Of a stretch of 64,000 nt of DNA, positions 35,861-45,394 are shown piece after piece. A program made the translations under genes and the position numbers. Under the pieces are notes generated by a model that worked only from the letters and a program-made list of their open reading frames with translations, ran no database searches and was not told the DNA's origin. Each line of letters begins with the position of its first letter. Position 1 is the first letter of the stretch. The DNA comes from Sulfitobacter sp. S190 (lineage in GTDB: Bacteria; Pseudomonadota; Alphaproteobacteria; Rhodobacterales; Rhodobacteraceae): contig NZ_CP081120.1 of NCBI RefSeq assembly GCF_025141935.1, forward strand, positions 1,488,001 through 1,552,000, given 5' to 3'.

Positions 35861-36898
35861 ATGAAAAAACTGTTTATGGCAGCGGCTGTGGCTACTGCAT
35901 CTTTCGGCGCGACAGTGGCCTATGCCGACGGGCATGCGGTGACGGTCGGCGTCAGCTGGTCGAACTTTCAAGAAGAGCGCTGGAAAACCGATGAAGCGGC
36001 GATCAAGGGCGCGTTGGAAGCGGCCGGTGCGACGTATGTCTCTGCAGACGCGCAGTCTTCTTCGGCCAAGCAGCTGTCGGATGTCGAGAGCCTGATCGCA
36101 CAGGGTGTTGATGCCCTGATTATCCTCGCCCAAGACAGCGCAGCGATCGGTCCGGCCGTGGATGCCGCCGCTGCCGAAGGCATTCCGGTGGTTGGCTATG
36201 ACCGCCTGATCGAAGATCCCCGCGCATTCTACCTGACGTTCGACAATGTCGAAGTGGGCCGGATGCAGGCACGCGCCGTGCTAGAGGCCGCACCAAAGGG
36301 CCGTTATGTCATGATCAAGGGCTCGCCCACCGATCCCAACGCCGATTTCCTGCGCGGTGGCCAGCAAGAAGTGCTGCAGGCCGCGATTGACGCCGGTGAC
36401 ATTACCATCGTCGACGAAGCCTATACCGATGGCTGGCTGCCTGCGAATGCGCAGCGCAACATGGAGCAGATCCTGACGGCCAACGACAACGGCGTTGATG
36501 CGGTTGTGGCCTCCAACGATGGCACCGCGGGCGGTGTAGTTGCTGCACTCACGGCACAGGGCATGGAAGGCATCCCTGTATCGGGACAGGACGGCGATCA
36601 CGCCGCGCTGAACCGGGTGGCCTTGGGCACGCAGACCGTATCTGTGTGGAAGGATGCACGCGAATTGGGCAAGGCCGCAGGTGAAATCGCCGTTTCGCTG
36701 GCCAAGAGCGATGGCGACATGAGCGCGGTCGACGGTGCGTCCGAGTGGACGTCGCCCGGCGGCACCACCATGACGGCCAAGTTCCTCGCGCCGGTCCCTG
36801 TGACCGCGGACAACCTGTCGGCTGTCGTCGATGCCGGCTGGATCGAGAAAGACAAGCTGTGCCAAGGCGTGTCGGGCGGTCCGGCACCCTGTAGCTAA
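35861..36898 (+). CDS. xylF: D-xylose ABC transporter substrate-binding protein
   Basis: A 345-residue periplasmic sugar-binding protein. A signal peptide (MKKLFMAAAVATASFGATVAYA) precedes a type-I periplasmic-binding fold of the ribose/xylose class: VGVSWSNFQEERWKTDEAAI, LIAQGVDALIILAQDSAAIG, IPVVGYDRLIEDP (about 100-112, typical of XylF), VVASNDGTAGGVVAALTAQG and SGQDGDHAALNRVALGTQTVSV split over about 247-268. GGAGG (35851-35855) lies 5 bases before the ATG. It is first in xylF-xylH-xylG-xylB-xylA and is followed by a stem-loop that may keep its transcript more abundant than the permease genes. Confidence 0.95.
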   Translation: MKKLFMAAAVATASFGATVAYADGHAVTVGVSWSNFQEERWKTDEAAIKGALEAAGATYVSADAQSSSAKQLSDVESLIAQGVDALIILAQDSAAIGPAVDAAAAEGIPVVGYDRLIEDPRAFYLTFDNVEVGRMQARAVLEAAPKGRYVMIKGSPTDPNADFLRGGQQEVLQAAIDAGDITIVDEAYTDGWLPANAQRNMEQILTANDNGVDAVVASNDGTAGGVVAALTAQGMEGIPVSGQDGDHAALNRVALGTQTVSVWKDARELGKAAGEIAVSLAKSDGDMSAVDGASEWTSPGGTTMTAKFLAPVPVTADNLSAVVDAGWIEKDKLCQGVSGGPAPCS

Positions 36899-36910
36899 GG
36901 GTTCTCCCTC

Positions 36911-36941
36911 GTCCGGTCCGCTATCTTCGGGCGGGCCGGAC
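36911..36941 (+). terminator. Stem-loop between xylF and xylH
   Basis: GTCCGGTCCGC (36911-36921) pairs with GCGGGCCGGAC (36931-36941) over 11 bp with one G-U pair and a 9-base loop. It is followed by GCTTTGACTGTTTTCCC, a poor U-tract. Such elements behind binding-protein genes usually act as partial terminators or mRNA stabilisers; this is inferred. Confidence 0.6.
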
Positions 36942-37015
36942 GCTTTGACTGTTTTCCCTTTTTCGATGATGTCACCCTGCGCCCCGGTCGAGGCGGCGCC
37001 GACAGGAGCAGCTTC

Positions 37016-38314
37016 ATGTCAGACACCGCAGATACCACGGCACCGGCCACCGCCAAACGCGGCCTATTCCAACAGCTTGAATTGGACACGCGCCTGCTTG
37101 GCATGATCGGGGCGTTTGTTCTGGTGGCACTGGTCTTTAACGTGCTGACAGACGGGCGTTTCCTGACCCCGCGTAACATTTTCAACCTTACCATCCAGAC
37201 GGTCAGCGTGGCGATCATGGCGACCGGCATGGTCTTTATCATTGTCACCCGCCACATCGATCTGTCGGTCGGCGCGGTTCTGGCGGCCTGTTCGGCGCTG
37301 ATGGCGATGACGCAGGTGCGCATCCTGCCGGGGACCTTCGGGTTCGAAATCGGACATTGGGCCATTCCCTGGATCGCCATTGCCGCGGGGCTGATCCTCG
37401 GCACGCTGATCGGTGCGTTCAACGGCTGGCTCGTCGGGTATCAGGGCATTCCGGCCTTCATTGTGACACTGGGCGGTTTCCTGATCTGGCGCAATGTCGG
37501 CTGGTACCAGACGGCGGGCCAGACCATCGGCCCGCTCGACAAGACGTTCATGACCTTCGGTGGCATCAACGGGACCCTGGGCGGACCGCTCAGCTGGGCT
37601 GTGGGCGTCGCCGCGATGGTCTTCACGCTGGTGGCAATCTTCAACGCGCGCCGGGTCAAGCAGGCGCACGGGTTCGCCGTCAAACCGATGTGGGCGGAAG
37701 TGACGCTTGCCGCGCTCGCGGTGGCGGCGATCGGCGGTTTCGTGGCAATCCTGACCAGCTACGGCGTGCCCGAAAGGGTCGTGGCGCGGGATCCGTCGAA
37801 ATACGGCTGCGCCAGCGCAGAAGGCTGCACACCAGTCTACGGGTTGCCGATCTCGGTACTCTTGCTGATCGCCATTGCCGCGATCATGACGCTGATCGCG
37901 CGGCGCACGCGTTTCGGGCGGTATATCTTTGCCACCGGTGGTAACCCCGATGCGGCAGAATTGTCGGGCATCAACACACGGTTCCTGACGGTCAAGATCT
38001 TTGCGCTGATGGGGGCGCTCTGCGCGATTGCGGCGGTCGTCGCCTCCAGCCGCTTGGCGAACCACTCAAACGATCTGGGCACGCTCGACGAGCTGCGCGT
38101 GATCGCCGCGGCCGTGATCGGCGGAACCGCATTGTCAGGCGGCATCGGCACGATCTATGGCGCGATCCTTGGCGCGTTGATCATGCAATCGCTGCAGTCG
38201 GGCATGGCGATGGTCGGGGTCGATGCGCCGCTGCAAAACATCGTCGTGGGTGCGGTGCTGGTTTTCGCGGTGTTTATCGACATTCAGTACCGCAAGCGTC
38301 TGGGGGGTAAGTGA
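37016..38314 (+). CDS. xylH: D-xylose ABC transporter permease
   Basis: A 432-residue inner-membrane permease of the BPD_transp_2 (ribose/xylose) type with ten or more helices. Recognisable elements are [40 protein letters not shown] (about 79-98, the HIDLSVG motif), [20 protein letters not shown] (about 140-159), [16 protein letters not shown] (about 305-320) and [20 protein letters not shown]. The long form with an extended central periplasmic/cytoplasmic segment fits XylH (about 390-430) rather than RbsC (about 320). The stop shares one base with the xylG start (TGATG). Confidence 0.95.
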   Translation: MSDTADTTAPATAKRGLFQQLELDTRLLGMIGAFVLVALVFNVLTDGRFLTPRNIFNLTIQTVSVAIMATGMVFIIVTRHIDLSVGAVLAACSALMAMTQVRILPGTFGFEIGHWAIPWIAIAAGLILGTLIGAFNGWLVGYQGIPAFIVTLGGFLIWRNVGWYQTAGQTIGPLDKTFMTFGGINGTLGGPLSWAVGVAAMVFTLVAIFNARRVKQAHGFAVKPMWAEVTLAALAVAAIGGFVAILTSYGVPERVVARDPSKYGCASAEGCTPVYGLPISVLLLIAIAAIMTLIARRTRFGRYIFATGGNPDAAELSGINTRFLTVKIFALMGALCAIAAVVASSRLANHSNDLGTLDELRVIAAAVIGGTALSGGIGTIYGAILGALIMQSLQSGMAMVGVDAPLQNIVVGAVLVFAVFIDIQYRKRLGGK

Positions 38315-39063
38315 TGTCCGCACCATTGGTTGAAATGAAAGACGTCTCGATCGCGTTCGGCGGGGTTCAGGCGGTCGACAAGGTGTCGATCTCCCTGAAC
38401 GCAGGCGAGGTCGTCGGCCTTCTGGGCCACAACGGCGCGGGCAAATCCACGCTGATCAAGATGCTGTCGGGCGCCTACAAGATGGACAGCGGCGAAATCT
38501 ACATCAACGGGGAGCGCGCGCATATCACCACCCCCCGTGATGCCCGCGACCATAATATCGAAACGATCTACCAGACGCTCGCGCTTGCCGACAATCTGGA
38601 TGCGGCAAGCAATCTCTTTCTGGGCCGGGAGCTGACAAACCGGCTCGGTCTGGTCGACGATGACCGGATGGAGGCCGAAACCCGCAAGATCATGGCCCGT
38701 CTCAACCCCAATTTCCGAAAGCTGAAAGAACCTGTCTCCGCGCTTTCGGGGGGGCAGCGCCAATCTGTCGCGATTGCGCGGGCGGTGTATTTCAATGCCA
38801 AAATCCTGATCATGGACGAACCGACCGCCGCGTTGGGCGTGCACGAAACCGCGATGGTGGCGGAACTGATCCAGGAGTTGAAAAAGCAGGGGCTCGGCAT
38901 TTTCCTGATCAGCCACGACACCCGCGAGATGATGGATTTGTGTGATCGGGTGGCCGTGATGAAAAACGGCCGCATGGTTGGCACCGAGCGGGTCGAGGAT
39001 GTCACCGAGGACGATATCCTGTCGATGATCATCCTTGGCAAGAACCCGAAGGCCGCCGCGTGA
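38314..39063 (+). CDS. xylG: D-xylose ABC transporter ATP-binding protein (single-domain)
   Basis: A 249-residue ATPase with one ABC domain: Walker [15 protein letters not shown] (about 36-49), Q-loop region [20 protein letters not shown], signature [17 protein letters not shown] (about 147-163), Walker [13 protein letters not shown] and a switch His in [10 protein letters not shown]. coli XylG is about 513 residues with two ABC domains; this protein has half that, so two copies per transporter are expected. Nothing after the stop looks like a lost second domain, since xylB begins at once (GTGA overlap). Confidence 0.93.
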   Translation: MSAPLVEMKDVSIAFGGVQAVDKVSISLNAGEVVGLLGHNGAGKSTLIKMLSGAYKMDSGEIYINGERAHITTPRDARDHNIETIYQTLALADNLDAASNLFLGRELTNRLGLVDDDRMEAETRKIMARLNPNFRKLKEPVSALSGGQRQSVAIARAVYFNAKILIMDEPTAALGVHETAMVAELIQELKKQGLGIFLISHDTREMMDLCDRVAVMKNGRMVGTERVEDVTEDDILSMIILGKNPKAAA

Positions 39064-40496
39064 GCTTTATCGGGCTTGATCTCGGGACGTCCTCGCTCAA
39101 GGCAGTGCTGTTGTCGGATGACGAGACGCTATTGGCCGAGCATAGTGTGCCGCTGACGGTAACGCGGGCGCAGGACGGCTGGTCGGAGCAGGACCCTGAC
39201 AGCTGGTGCGAGGCCGCGACACAGGCGTTGCGCGCTTTGGCGAGCAAGGCCGACTGCAGCGCAGTGCAAGGCATGGGGCTGGCCGGTCACATGCATGGCG
39301 CGACACTGATCGGTGCCGATGACAGGCCGTTGCGCCCGTGCATGCTCTGGAACGACACCCGCAGCCATGCCGAAGCCGCCGAAATGGACGTAACGGCCCT
39401 TTTCCGGGACACGACCGGCAACATCGTTTTCCCCGGCTTCACCGCCCCCAAAGTGGAATGGGTGCGCAGGCATGAACCCGGCGTATTCGATCAAATCGCC
39501 AAAATCCTGCTGCCCAAGGACTACTTGCGGCTTTTCCTCACCGGAGAGCATGTCTCCGAGATGTCGGACGCGGCGGGGACCGCGTGGCTGGACACAGGCG
39601 CGCGGGACTGGTCCGACGCCCTGTTGGCGCATGCAGGGCTCGCGCGTGCGCAGATGCCCGATCTTGTGGAGGGATCGGCGCCTTCGGGTCGGCTGCGCGC
39701 CGATCTCGCTGCGGATATCGGATTGCCGCAGATGGTGGTTGCAGGGGGGGCTGGCGATAACGCGGCCGCCGGCATCGGGGCAGGGGTCGTGCGCGACGGC
39801 AGTGCGTTTGTCTCACTTGGTACGTCGGGTGTGCTTTTCGCGGCCAACGACGGGTATCGGCCCGATCCGGCAACGGCGGTGCACACATTTTGCCATGCCG
39901 TGCCGCAGACATGGCACCAGATGGGGGTGATCCTTGCCGCGACCGACGCCCTGAATTGGCTGTCCAATCTGACCGGCCAGCCCGCCGCCGTTCTGACCCG
40001 CGATCTGGGCGAGGTCCAGGCACCGGGAAAGACCTTGTTCCTGCCGTATCTGGGGGGCGAACGCACCCCGCACAACAACGCCGCCGTGCGCGGACAGTTC
40101 CTGAACCTCGAACATGCCACAGACGCGACCGAAGCCGCCCGCGCGGTGCTGCAAGGCGTCAGCTTTGCCTTTGCCGATTGCCACGATGCCCTCGCAGCGA
40201 CGGGGACCCGCATCTCCCGTGCGCTGGCGCTCGGCGGGGGCGCGAAATCCGCGCATTGGCTCGATATGCTGGCCTGCACACTTGGGATCGAACTGGATGT
40301 GCCGCAGGCCGGTGATTTCGGTGCCGCCTTGGGGGCTGCACGGCTGGGCCGGATGGCCAGCACCGGGGCAGGTGCCGAAATTGCCACGCAACCGCCGATC
40401 GCCAAAACCGTATCTCCCGACCCGCGGCTGGCGGACGCGATGGCTCAAGGCCACGCCCGCTACCGTCACGCCTATCGTGTTCTGAAGGACCTTTGA
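39060..40496 (+). CDS. xylB: Xylulokinase
   Basis: XylB phosphorylates D-xylulose to xylulose 5-phosphate, feeding the pentose phosphate pathway. The 478-residue FGGY-family kinase opens with [20 protein letters not shown] (phosphate-1 loop) and has [12 protein letters not shown] (about 79), [13 protein letters not shown] (about 98), [20 protein letters not shown] (about 143), [15 protein letters not shown] (about 231), [11 protein letters not shown] and the adenosine loop [16 protein letters not shown] (about 391). GTG start overlapping the xylG stop; xylA starts one base after its stop. Confidence 0.95.
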   Translation: MSFIGLDLGTSSLKAVLLSDDETLLAEHSVPLTVTRAQDGWSEQDPDSWCEAATQALRALASKADCSAVQGMGLAGHMHGATLIGADDRPLRPCMLWNDTRSHAEAAEMDVTALFRDTTGNIVFPGFTAPKVEWVRRHEPGVFDQIAKILLPKDYLRLFLTGEHVSEMSDAAGTAWLDTGARDWSDALLAHAGLARAQMPDLVEGSAPSGRLRADLAADIGLPQMVVAGGAGDNAAAGIGAGVVRDGSAFVSLGTSGVLFAANDGYRPDPATAVHTFCHAVPQTWHQMGVILAATDALNWLSNLTGQPAAVLTRDLGEVQAPGKTLFLPYLGGERTPHNNAAVRGQFLNLEHATDATEAARAVLQGVSFAFADCHDALAATGTRISRALALGGGAKSAHWLDMLACTLGIELDVPQAGDFGAALGAARLGRMASTGAGAEIATQPPIAKTVSPDPRLADAMAQGHARYRHAYRVLKDL

Positions 40497-40497
40497 C

Positions 40498-41799
40498 ATG
40501 ACCGATTTTTTCAAGGGCATCGCGCCCGTCACCTTTGAAGGCGCACACAGCGACAGCGAATTTGCCTTTCGCCACTATGACCCGGACGAAATGGTCATGG
40601 GGAAGGCGATGAAAGACCATTTGCGCTTTGCCTGCGCCTATTGGCACAGCTTTGCGTGGCCCGGGGGCGACCCGTTCGGCGGCCAGACGTTCGAGCGGCC
40701 CTGGTTCGGCGACACGATGGATCTGGCACGCATGAAAGCCGACGTCGCATTCGACATGTTCCAGATACTCGGCGTGCCCTATTTCTGTTTCCATGACGCG
40801 GACGTCCGCCCGGAAGGCGCCGATTTCGCCGAGAGCACGCGTAACCTTGAGGCGATTGTCGACTACTTCGGCGAAAAGATGGATGCGACCGGGCTCAAGC
40901 TGTTGTGGGGTACGGCGAACCTCTTCAGTCACCGCCGGTTCATGGCCGGGGCGGCCACCAACCCCGATCCGGAGGTTTTTGCCTTTTCGGCCGCAACGAT
41001 CAAGACCTGCATGGATGCGACGCACAAGCTGAACGGCGAGAATTACGTGCTGTGGGGCGGGCGCGAGGGATATGAAACACTGCTCAACACCGACATGGGC
41101 CGTGAACGCGCACAGGCAGGCCGGATGCTGCAGATGGTTGTGGATTACAAACACAAGATCGGCTTCGACGGCGCGATCCTGATCGAACCGAAGCCGCAAG
41201 AGCCGACCAAGCACCAGTATGATTACGACGTGGCGACAGTCTACGGGTTTCTCAAGGACTTCGGGCTGGAGGATGAGGTAAAGGTGAACATCGAACAGGG
41301 CCACGCGATTCTGGCAGGTCATTCGTTCGAACACGAATTGGCGCTGGCCCGCGAATTGGGGATATTTGGCTCCATCGATATGAACCGCAACGATTATCAG
41401 TCAGGATGGGACACAGACCAGTTTCCGAACAATGTGCCCGAAATGACCTTGGCCTATCTCGAAGTGCTCAAGGCGGGCGGCTTTGCCACGGGCGGTACGA
41501 ACTTTGACGCAAAACTGCGGCGCCAGTCGCTCGATCCCGAGGATCTGATCCTCGCGCATGTCGGCGGTATGGACGCCTGCGCTGCAGGGCTCAAGGCCGC
41601 GGCGGCAATTCTCGAGAACGGTGCCCTGGAAGAGGCGCGGGAGGCGCGGTACGCAGGGTGGAACGGCGATCTGGGACAGTCCCTGATGCAGTCCGGTCTG
41701 GCAGAGATCGAGGCGATGGTCCGGAGCGAAAACATCAACCCGGACCCGCGCTCGGGGCGGCAAGAGCGGTTGGAAAACCTGATCAACCGCTTTCTATAG
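40498..41799 (+). CDS. xylA: Xylose isomerase
   Basis: XylA interconverts D-xylose and D-xylulose. The 433-residue TIM-barrel enzyme shows [20 protein letters not shown] (about 43-62, the active-site His/Asp region). It also has [55 protein letters not shown] split over about 183-202, [20 protein letters not shown] (metal ligands), [18 protein letters not shown] and [20 protein letters not shown]. Length matches class II isomerases. It is the last gene of the xyl operon, which is therefore complete from uptake to xylulose 5-phosphate. Confidence 0.97.
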   Translation: MTDFFKGIAPVTFEGAHSDSEFAFRHYDPDEMVMGKAMKDHLRFACAYWHSFAWPGGDPFGGQTFERPWFGDTMDLARMKADVAFDMFQILGVPYFCFHDADVRPEGADFAESTRNLEAIVDYFGEKMDATGLKLLWGTANLFSHRRFMAGAATNPDPEVFAFSAATIKTCMDATHKLNGENYVLWGGREGYETLLNTDMGRERAQAGRMLQMVVDYKHKIGFDGAILIEPKPQEPTKHQYDYDVATVYGFLKDFGLEDEVKVNIEQGHAILAGHSFEHELALARELGIFGSIDMNRNDYQSGWDTDQFPNNVPEMTLAYLEVLKAGGFATGGTNFDAKLRRQSLDPEDLILAHVGGMDACAAGLKAAAAILENGALEEAREARYAGWNGDLGQSLMQSGLAEIEAMVRSENINPDPRSGRQERLENLINRFL

Positions 41800-41812
41800 C
41801 CGGTGAGAGACA

Positions 41813-41844
41813 ACCGGCGCACCCGAGGGAGGTGATGCGCCGGT
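41813..41844. terminator. Stem-loop between convergent xylA and SPW genes
   Basis: ACCGGCGCA (41813-41821) and TGCGCCGGT (41836-41844) make a perfect 9-bp stem with a 14-base loop, 14 bases past the xylA stop. There is no U-tract on either side, so termination would need help or the element may mainly protect mRNA 3' ends. Confidence 0.5.
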
Positions 41845-41852
41845 CAGTCATT

Positions 41853-42215
41853 TCAGGCGGCGACGGTGTCTTCGGATTTGTGCAGGCTGACGACTGCCAG
41901 AACCGTGGCACCGATGACGAAGTAATATGCCGCGTCAATGCCTTGGAAGCCCAGTGCAATCGGCGCGATGACAAAGGCCGCACCGACCGCAAAATCGACC
42001 GCGAGGTGCAGCCGGTAGGGCAGAACCCGGAACACACCCAGACGGTGATCGGTGAACACCGTCATCACCAGTGCCGCGATGCCTGTCAGCAGCGATAGGC
42101 CGAACGCCAGCGGATGGGACTGACCCAGACCCAGCAGGAACGGCATGACAATCAGGCCAAGAGCCACGGGGTAATCGAGGTACGCGTGCAGGGATTTCGT
42201 GATGAAGTTGGGCAT
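41853..42215 (-). CDS. Small four-helix membrane protein (SPW-repeat-like)
   Basis: A 120-residue membrane protein. Four hydrophobic segments are seen: YPVALGLIVMPFLLGLG, LAFGLSLLTGIAALVMTVFT, LAVDFAVGAAFVIAPIALGF and AAYYFVIGATVLAVVSLH, with a short basic N-terminus (MPNFITKSLHAYLDY). The two-fold helix pattern resembles SPW-repeat proteins of unknown function. CAGGAG lies 10 bases before the ATG; the open frame extends to 42488 but that part is regulatory DNA. Expression is probably controlled through the palindrome at 42298-42311. Confidence 0.82.
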   Translation of the reverse strand: MPNFITKSLHAYLDYPVALGLIVMPFLLGLGQSHPLAFGLSLLTGIAALVMTVFTDHRLGVFRVLPYRLHLAVDFAVGAAFVIAPIALGFQGIDAAYYFVIGATVLAVVSLHKSEDTVAA

Positions 42216-42284
42216 GTGAAGAGGCTCCTGAAGAGTTTGGTTTAAATTGATTTGGCGGCTCGGGGACGTTAGTGCCGTGTGACT

Positions 42285-42313
42285 GATATAGAGAAAGGAA
42301 CCAATTGGTTCAA
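42285..42313 (-). promoter_or_regulatory. Likely promoter of the SPW-like gene
   Basis: On the minus strand TTGAAC (42313-42308) and TATATC (42290-42285) are separated by exactly 17 bases. This predicts a start near 42278 and a leader of about 62 bases to ATG 42215. The palindrome at 42298-42311 lies over the -35 and spacer. Confidence 0.6.
42298..42311. promoter_or_regulatory. 14-bp perfect palindrome, probable operator
   Basis: GAACCAATTGGTTC is a perfect palindrome over the -35/spacer of the SPW-gene promoter, a position typical of a repressor site. A copy matching 11 of 14 bases, GTAACAATCGGTTC, lies at 42334-42347, 36 bases away. The regulator is unknown; the adjacent AraC protein is one candidate, but AraC proteins usually bind direct repeats. 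Confidence 0.6.
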
Positions 42314-42510
42314 AACACATGTATGTGAGTTTTGTAACAATCGGTTCCAAACGAATTTCCGCCGATCTGCCTAGTTTTTCATCATCACCTGCGCACGTGA
42401 GGAAAAAATGGCCGTCGTGTAAGCCTGTGGTGAAATTGTGAAAAACAACGCCGAAAATTTGAAATAGTTTAGCGTCAGAGAGGAACATTCGCTGCTATTG
42501 TCAGGCATCG

Positions 42511-42517
42511 AAGGAGG
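42511..42517 (+). promoter_or_regulatory. Strong ribosome site fixing the TTG start of the AraC gene
   Basis: AAGGAGG ends 5 bases before TTG 42523. No ATG is available nearby in frame, so this site identifies the TTG as the start. Confidence 0.75.
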
Positions 42518-42522
42518 CGTCG

Positions 42523-43422
42523 TTGCAGGATTTCAATACGATACCGGATCGATCACCGCTCGAGCCGGAAGCAGATGGATTTTCTGTGACGCTTGACGGG
42601 GTGGTCATCCGCCGCGTGTTGTCCAGCGATCTGCACCGCCTCGAGGCCGGCAAGACGCCCGTGTTGATCCTGCCGCTGGAACCGATGCAGATGACCGTAT
42701 CCTCCGTAGATGTAGGAACCCGTGTCCTTGCGCTGGCCGCGCATATGCCGGCGCTGTTCTGCGCGCGCAAAACCTACAGGTTCGAATGCGAAAACGGCGC
42801 CGCCTTGCTGCATCTGGCCTTTGACACGAAATGGTTCGAGGAATTGCGCCGCCGCTGCGAACTCGGCCCGGATCAGGTGCCGCGGTTCATCGAAACCTGC
42901 AGGCACAGTGATTTTTCTTTTATTACGCGCATGCTGCTTGACCATATGACCCGTCCCGACACGTGGCCACCGACAGTGATCGCGCTGTGCGCGGAACTGA
43001 TCATCTGCCGTTTCCTGACCGAACTGAGGGACCAGATCGACGAAACCGGCACCCGTGATGTCCTGAGTGATGCCGCGCTCTATGATGTGATGGCAGTTGT
43101 CGAAAAACAGCTGTCGGGACCGATCAAGGTGGCCGAGCTGGCGCGCACCGCCGCGATGAGCAACGACCGTTTCTCGCGGGCCTTCAAGGCAAAGACCGGA
43201 AAGTCGCCGCGCACCTATATTCTGGAACGCCGCGTGGAAATGGTGATCGAGCTGATGGCAGAGACCGATCTTTCCCTGTCTGACATCGCGTTTGCGGCCG
43301 GTTTTTCCAGCCAGTCCCATATGACCTATGTTTTTAACCGCACCATCGGATTGCCGCCCGGGCAATACCGGGGGCTCGAGGCTGTCGAGGATATATCCCC
43401 GCTGGCGGCACGGCGCGCCTGA
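42523..43422 (+). CDS. AraC-family transcriptional regulator
   Basis: A 299-residue regulator. The N-terminal two thirds have no obvious cupin signature and may bind an effector. The C-terminal 100 residues are a standard AraC DNA-binding domain with two helix-turn-helix units: VAELARTAAMSNDRFSRAFK (about 203-222), KSPRTYILERRVEMVIELM and LSLSDIAFAAGFSSQSHMTY (about 251-270), then FNRTIGLPPGQYR. Translation starts at TTG 42523 behind AAGGAGG. It is divergent from the SPW-like membrane protein and convergent with a peptide-type ABC permease; either could be a target. Confidence 0.93.
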   Translation: MQDFNTIPDRSPLEPEADGFSVTLDGVVIRRVLSSDLHRLEAGKTPVLILPLEPMQMTVSSVDVGTRVLALAAHMPALFCARKTYRFECENGAALLHLAFDTKWFEELRRRCELGPDQVPRFIETCRHSDFSFITRMLLDHMTRPDTWPPTVIALCAELIICRFLTELRDQIDETGTRDVLSDAALYDVMAVVEKQLSGPIKVAELARTAAMSNDRFSRAFKAKTGKSPRTYILERRVEMVIELMAETDLSLSDIAFAAGFSSQSHMTYVFNRTIGLPPGQYRGLEAVEDISPLAARRA

Positions 43423-43434
43423 CCCCGGCATCCT

Positions 43435-44454
43435 CTATCCCAGATAGGACGGTTTGCCTGTGCGTGTCAGACTGTTGGCCAACGCAAACACACTTAGCAC
43501 CAGTCCCACGAGAACGACCGTTGCCGCGATCAAGGGCAGGGGGCGGCTGTCCATTTGGGCGGCGGCGTCGGCGATAAAGGTGCCCAGACTGATGTACGGC
43601 TCCTGCAGTCCGAGCGCCAGAAAGGAAAGCGCGCTTTCCTGTGTGACGGCCCGCGCGAATGTGACCGCAGCAAACGGAGCCAGCACCACAGCCATATTGG
43701 GCAGGATATGGGTACGGATTAGCCGCAGGGGGGATTGACCCAAAGCGCGGGCGGCCTGCACGAAGGGTTCGGATTTTAGCCCGAGCGCGGCGCCACGGCA
43801 CACACGCACGGCATCTTGCAGCTCAACCAGCGCGACCAATAGTGCCAGCGCCAGCACGGAGGGCCCGAAATACAAAATGCCCAACGCGACGACGATGTAG
43901 GGCGGCAACGCATAAAGCATTTCGAGGCCGCGCATGATCGTGTGGTCGGCCCACCGCGGTCCGAACGCGGCAGCCGTTCCCAGAAAAGCCCCGAGCGCCA
44001 GAACAAAAAGCGTCACCAGTCCTGCAAACAGCGCGGTAGTGCGCGCGCCATGCACGAGCCTTGCCAGCTGGTCGCGGCCCAGCCGGTCTGTTCCCAACGG
44101 ATGTCGCTGGCGTGTGATGTCGGCCTCGATCACCTTCGGATCATCCGTCCCGCGCCAGCGCGACAGGGCGCCGGGCTGCTGGTTCAGGAAAGCGAGCATT
44201 TCGGAGGGTTGCTCCAGCGGCTTGGGCAACCGGACCGTCGCGTGCGGCGAAGTGAGGGTCACGGCCGCCTCCGCGACCCCGATCGCGGACAGGGCGCGCC
44301 GCGCCTGTTCTTCGATCTGCGGCAGAGGCGGGCGCTGTGACATACTGGCAGGCAAATAGGTTCTGCCAAGATCCTGACTGCGCGGATCATGCGACACTGC
44401 GGCAGGCAACACGGTGACGGCAAGGATCAGCCCCAAAAGCACCAGCGCTCGCAT
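43435..44454 (-). CDS. Peptide/nickel-type ABC transporter permease (DppC-like)
   Basis: A 339-residue inner-membrane permease of the OppC/DppC class. After one N-terminal helix (MRALVLLGLILAVTVLPAAV) comes an unusually long periplasmic stretch (about 22-115), then HPLGTDRLGRDQLARLVHGA (about 116-135, the conserved GTDxxGRD motif) and five helices. The EAA loop reads AARALGQSPLRLIRTHILPN (about 232-251). The start shares one base with the DppB-like stop. No ATPase gene accompanies it. Confidence 0.92.
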   Translation of the reverse strand: MRALVLLGLILAVTVLPAAVSHDPRSQDLGRTYLPASMSQRPPLPQIEEQARRALSAIGVAEAAVTLTSPHATVRLPKPLEQPSEMLAFLNQQPGALSRWRGTDDPKVIEADITRQRHPLGTDRLGRDQLARLVHGARTTALFAGLVTLFVLALGAFLGTAAAFGPRWADHTIMRGLEMLYALPPYIVVALGILYFGPSVLALALLVALVELQDAVRVCRGAALGLKSEPFVQAARALGQSPLRLIRTHILPNMAVVLAPFAAVTFARAVTQESALSFLALGLQEPYISLGTFIADAAAQMDSRPLPLIAATVVLVGLVLSVFALANSLTRTGKPSYLG

Positions 44455-45386
44455 CACCCGGCCCGCTCCAGCCGCGGATCGAGCAAAACATAGGCGATGT
44501 CGACACATACGTTCACCGTGATGACCACGAGTGCGGTGATGATTGTCGCGGCGGACAGCACTGGATAATCGCGGGCAATTGCTGCGTCGATAAAGACCCG
44601 CCCCAGACCCGGAATATTGAAAACCGTCTCCACGATTGCAGCCCCCAACAACACACCGGCAATCAGTGTCCCCGCATAGGAGAGCGTCGGGATCAATGCA
44701 CGGCATAGGGCATGGCGGTGTACAGTCTGTGCACGGCTGGTGCCTTTGGCCCGGGCCGTGCGGACGCTTTCATGGCGCAGCGCGTCCTGCAGCGCGGGCG
44801 CACAGAGCATATAGAGCGCGGCCGTCAGGGGCAGGGCCAGCGCAATCACGGGAAGGATCAGGCCGCGCGCTGCGCTGTCGGCGGTCCCCGAGACGGGCAG
44901 CACCTGCAACCACACCCCGAACACCAGCGAAAGAAGCGGCGCCGTGACAAAGACCGGAACGCTCGATGCGGTAGCGGCCAGCACCAGAGCCCGACGCCGT
45001 GTGCGTTCAAGCCGCGTAGCCACGAAACTGGCACTCAGAAGCGCCCCGATCACCGCAATAACCAGTGTGGGTATGGCGATCATCAGCGTCAAGGGCAGAG
45101 CGTTTGCCACGATCGACACGACCGTTTGGCCGGAATAGACGTAGCTTTCGCCGAAATCCCCGCGCAACGCGCTGCTGAGCCAGCTTGCGAATTGCTGCGT
45201 CAGCGGTCGGTCTGCACCAACGGCGCGCCTTGCGTTTTCGATGCGGGTGCTATCGAGAAAAACGCTGTTGAACGGCCCACCCGGTACGGCCCGGCTGATG
45301 AAAAACGACAGGGTCGCGACGGCGGACACCGCAAGTGCCGACCACAAGAGCCGCCCGAGGATATACCTGAATTGAGCGGCTGCCAT
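44454..45386 (-). CDS. Peptide/nickel-type ABC transporter permease (DppB-like)
   Basis: A 310-residue inner-membrane permease of the OppB/DppB class with six helices: FRYILGRLLWSALAVSAVAT at the start, ADRPLTQQFASWLSSALRGDFGESY split over about 58-82, and the EAA loop VRTARAKGTSRAQTVHRHAL (about 216-235), followed by LIAGVLLGAAIVETVFNIPG and GLGRVFIDAAIARDYPVL, which is diagnostic of DppB. It starts 8 bases after the binding-protein stop, so SBP-B-C form one operon. Confidence 0.93.
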   Translation of the reverse strand: MAAAQFRYILGRLLWSALAVSAVATLSFFISRAVPGGPFNSVFLDSTRIENARRAVGADRPLTQQFASWLSSALRGDFGESYVYSGQTVVSIVANALPLTLMIAIPTLVIAVIGALLSASFVATRLERTRRRALVLAATASSVPVFVTAPLLSLVFGVWLQVLPVSGTADSAARGLILPVIALALPLTAALYMLCAPALQDALRHESVRTARAKGTSRAQTVHRHALCRALIPTLSYAGTLIAGVLLGAAIVETVFNIPGLGRVFIDAAIARDYPVLSAATIITALVVITVNVCVDIAYVLLDPRLERAG

Positions 45387-45394
45387 CTCGTGAC

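Larger units (their letters stand above)
42216..42522. other. 307-base AT-richer divergent regulatory region
   Basis: Gap between the SPW-like gene (minus) and the AraC gene (plus), visibly poorer in G+C than its neighbours. It contains a minus-strand promoter with an overlapping palindrome and a degenerate second copy (listed separately), and the AraC ribosome site. I see no protein or RNA gene in it. Confidence 0.75.
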
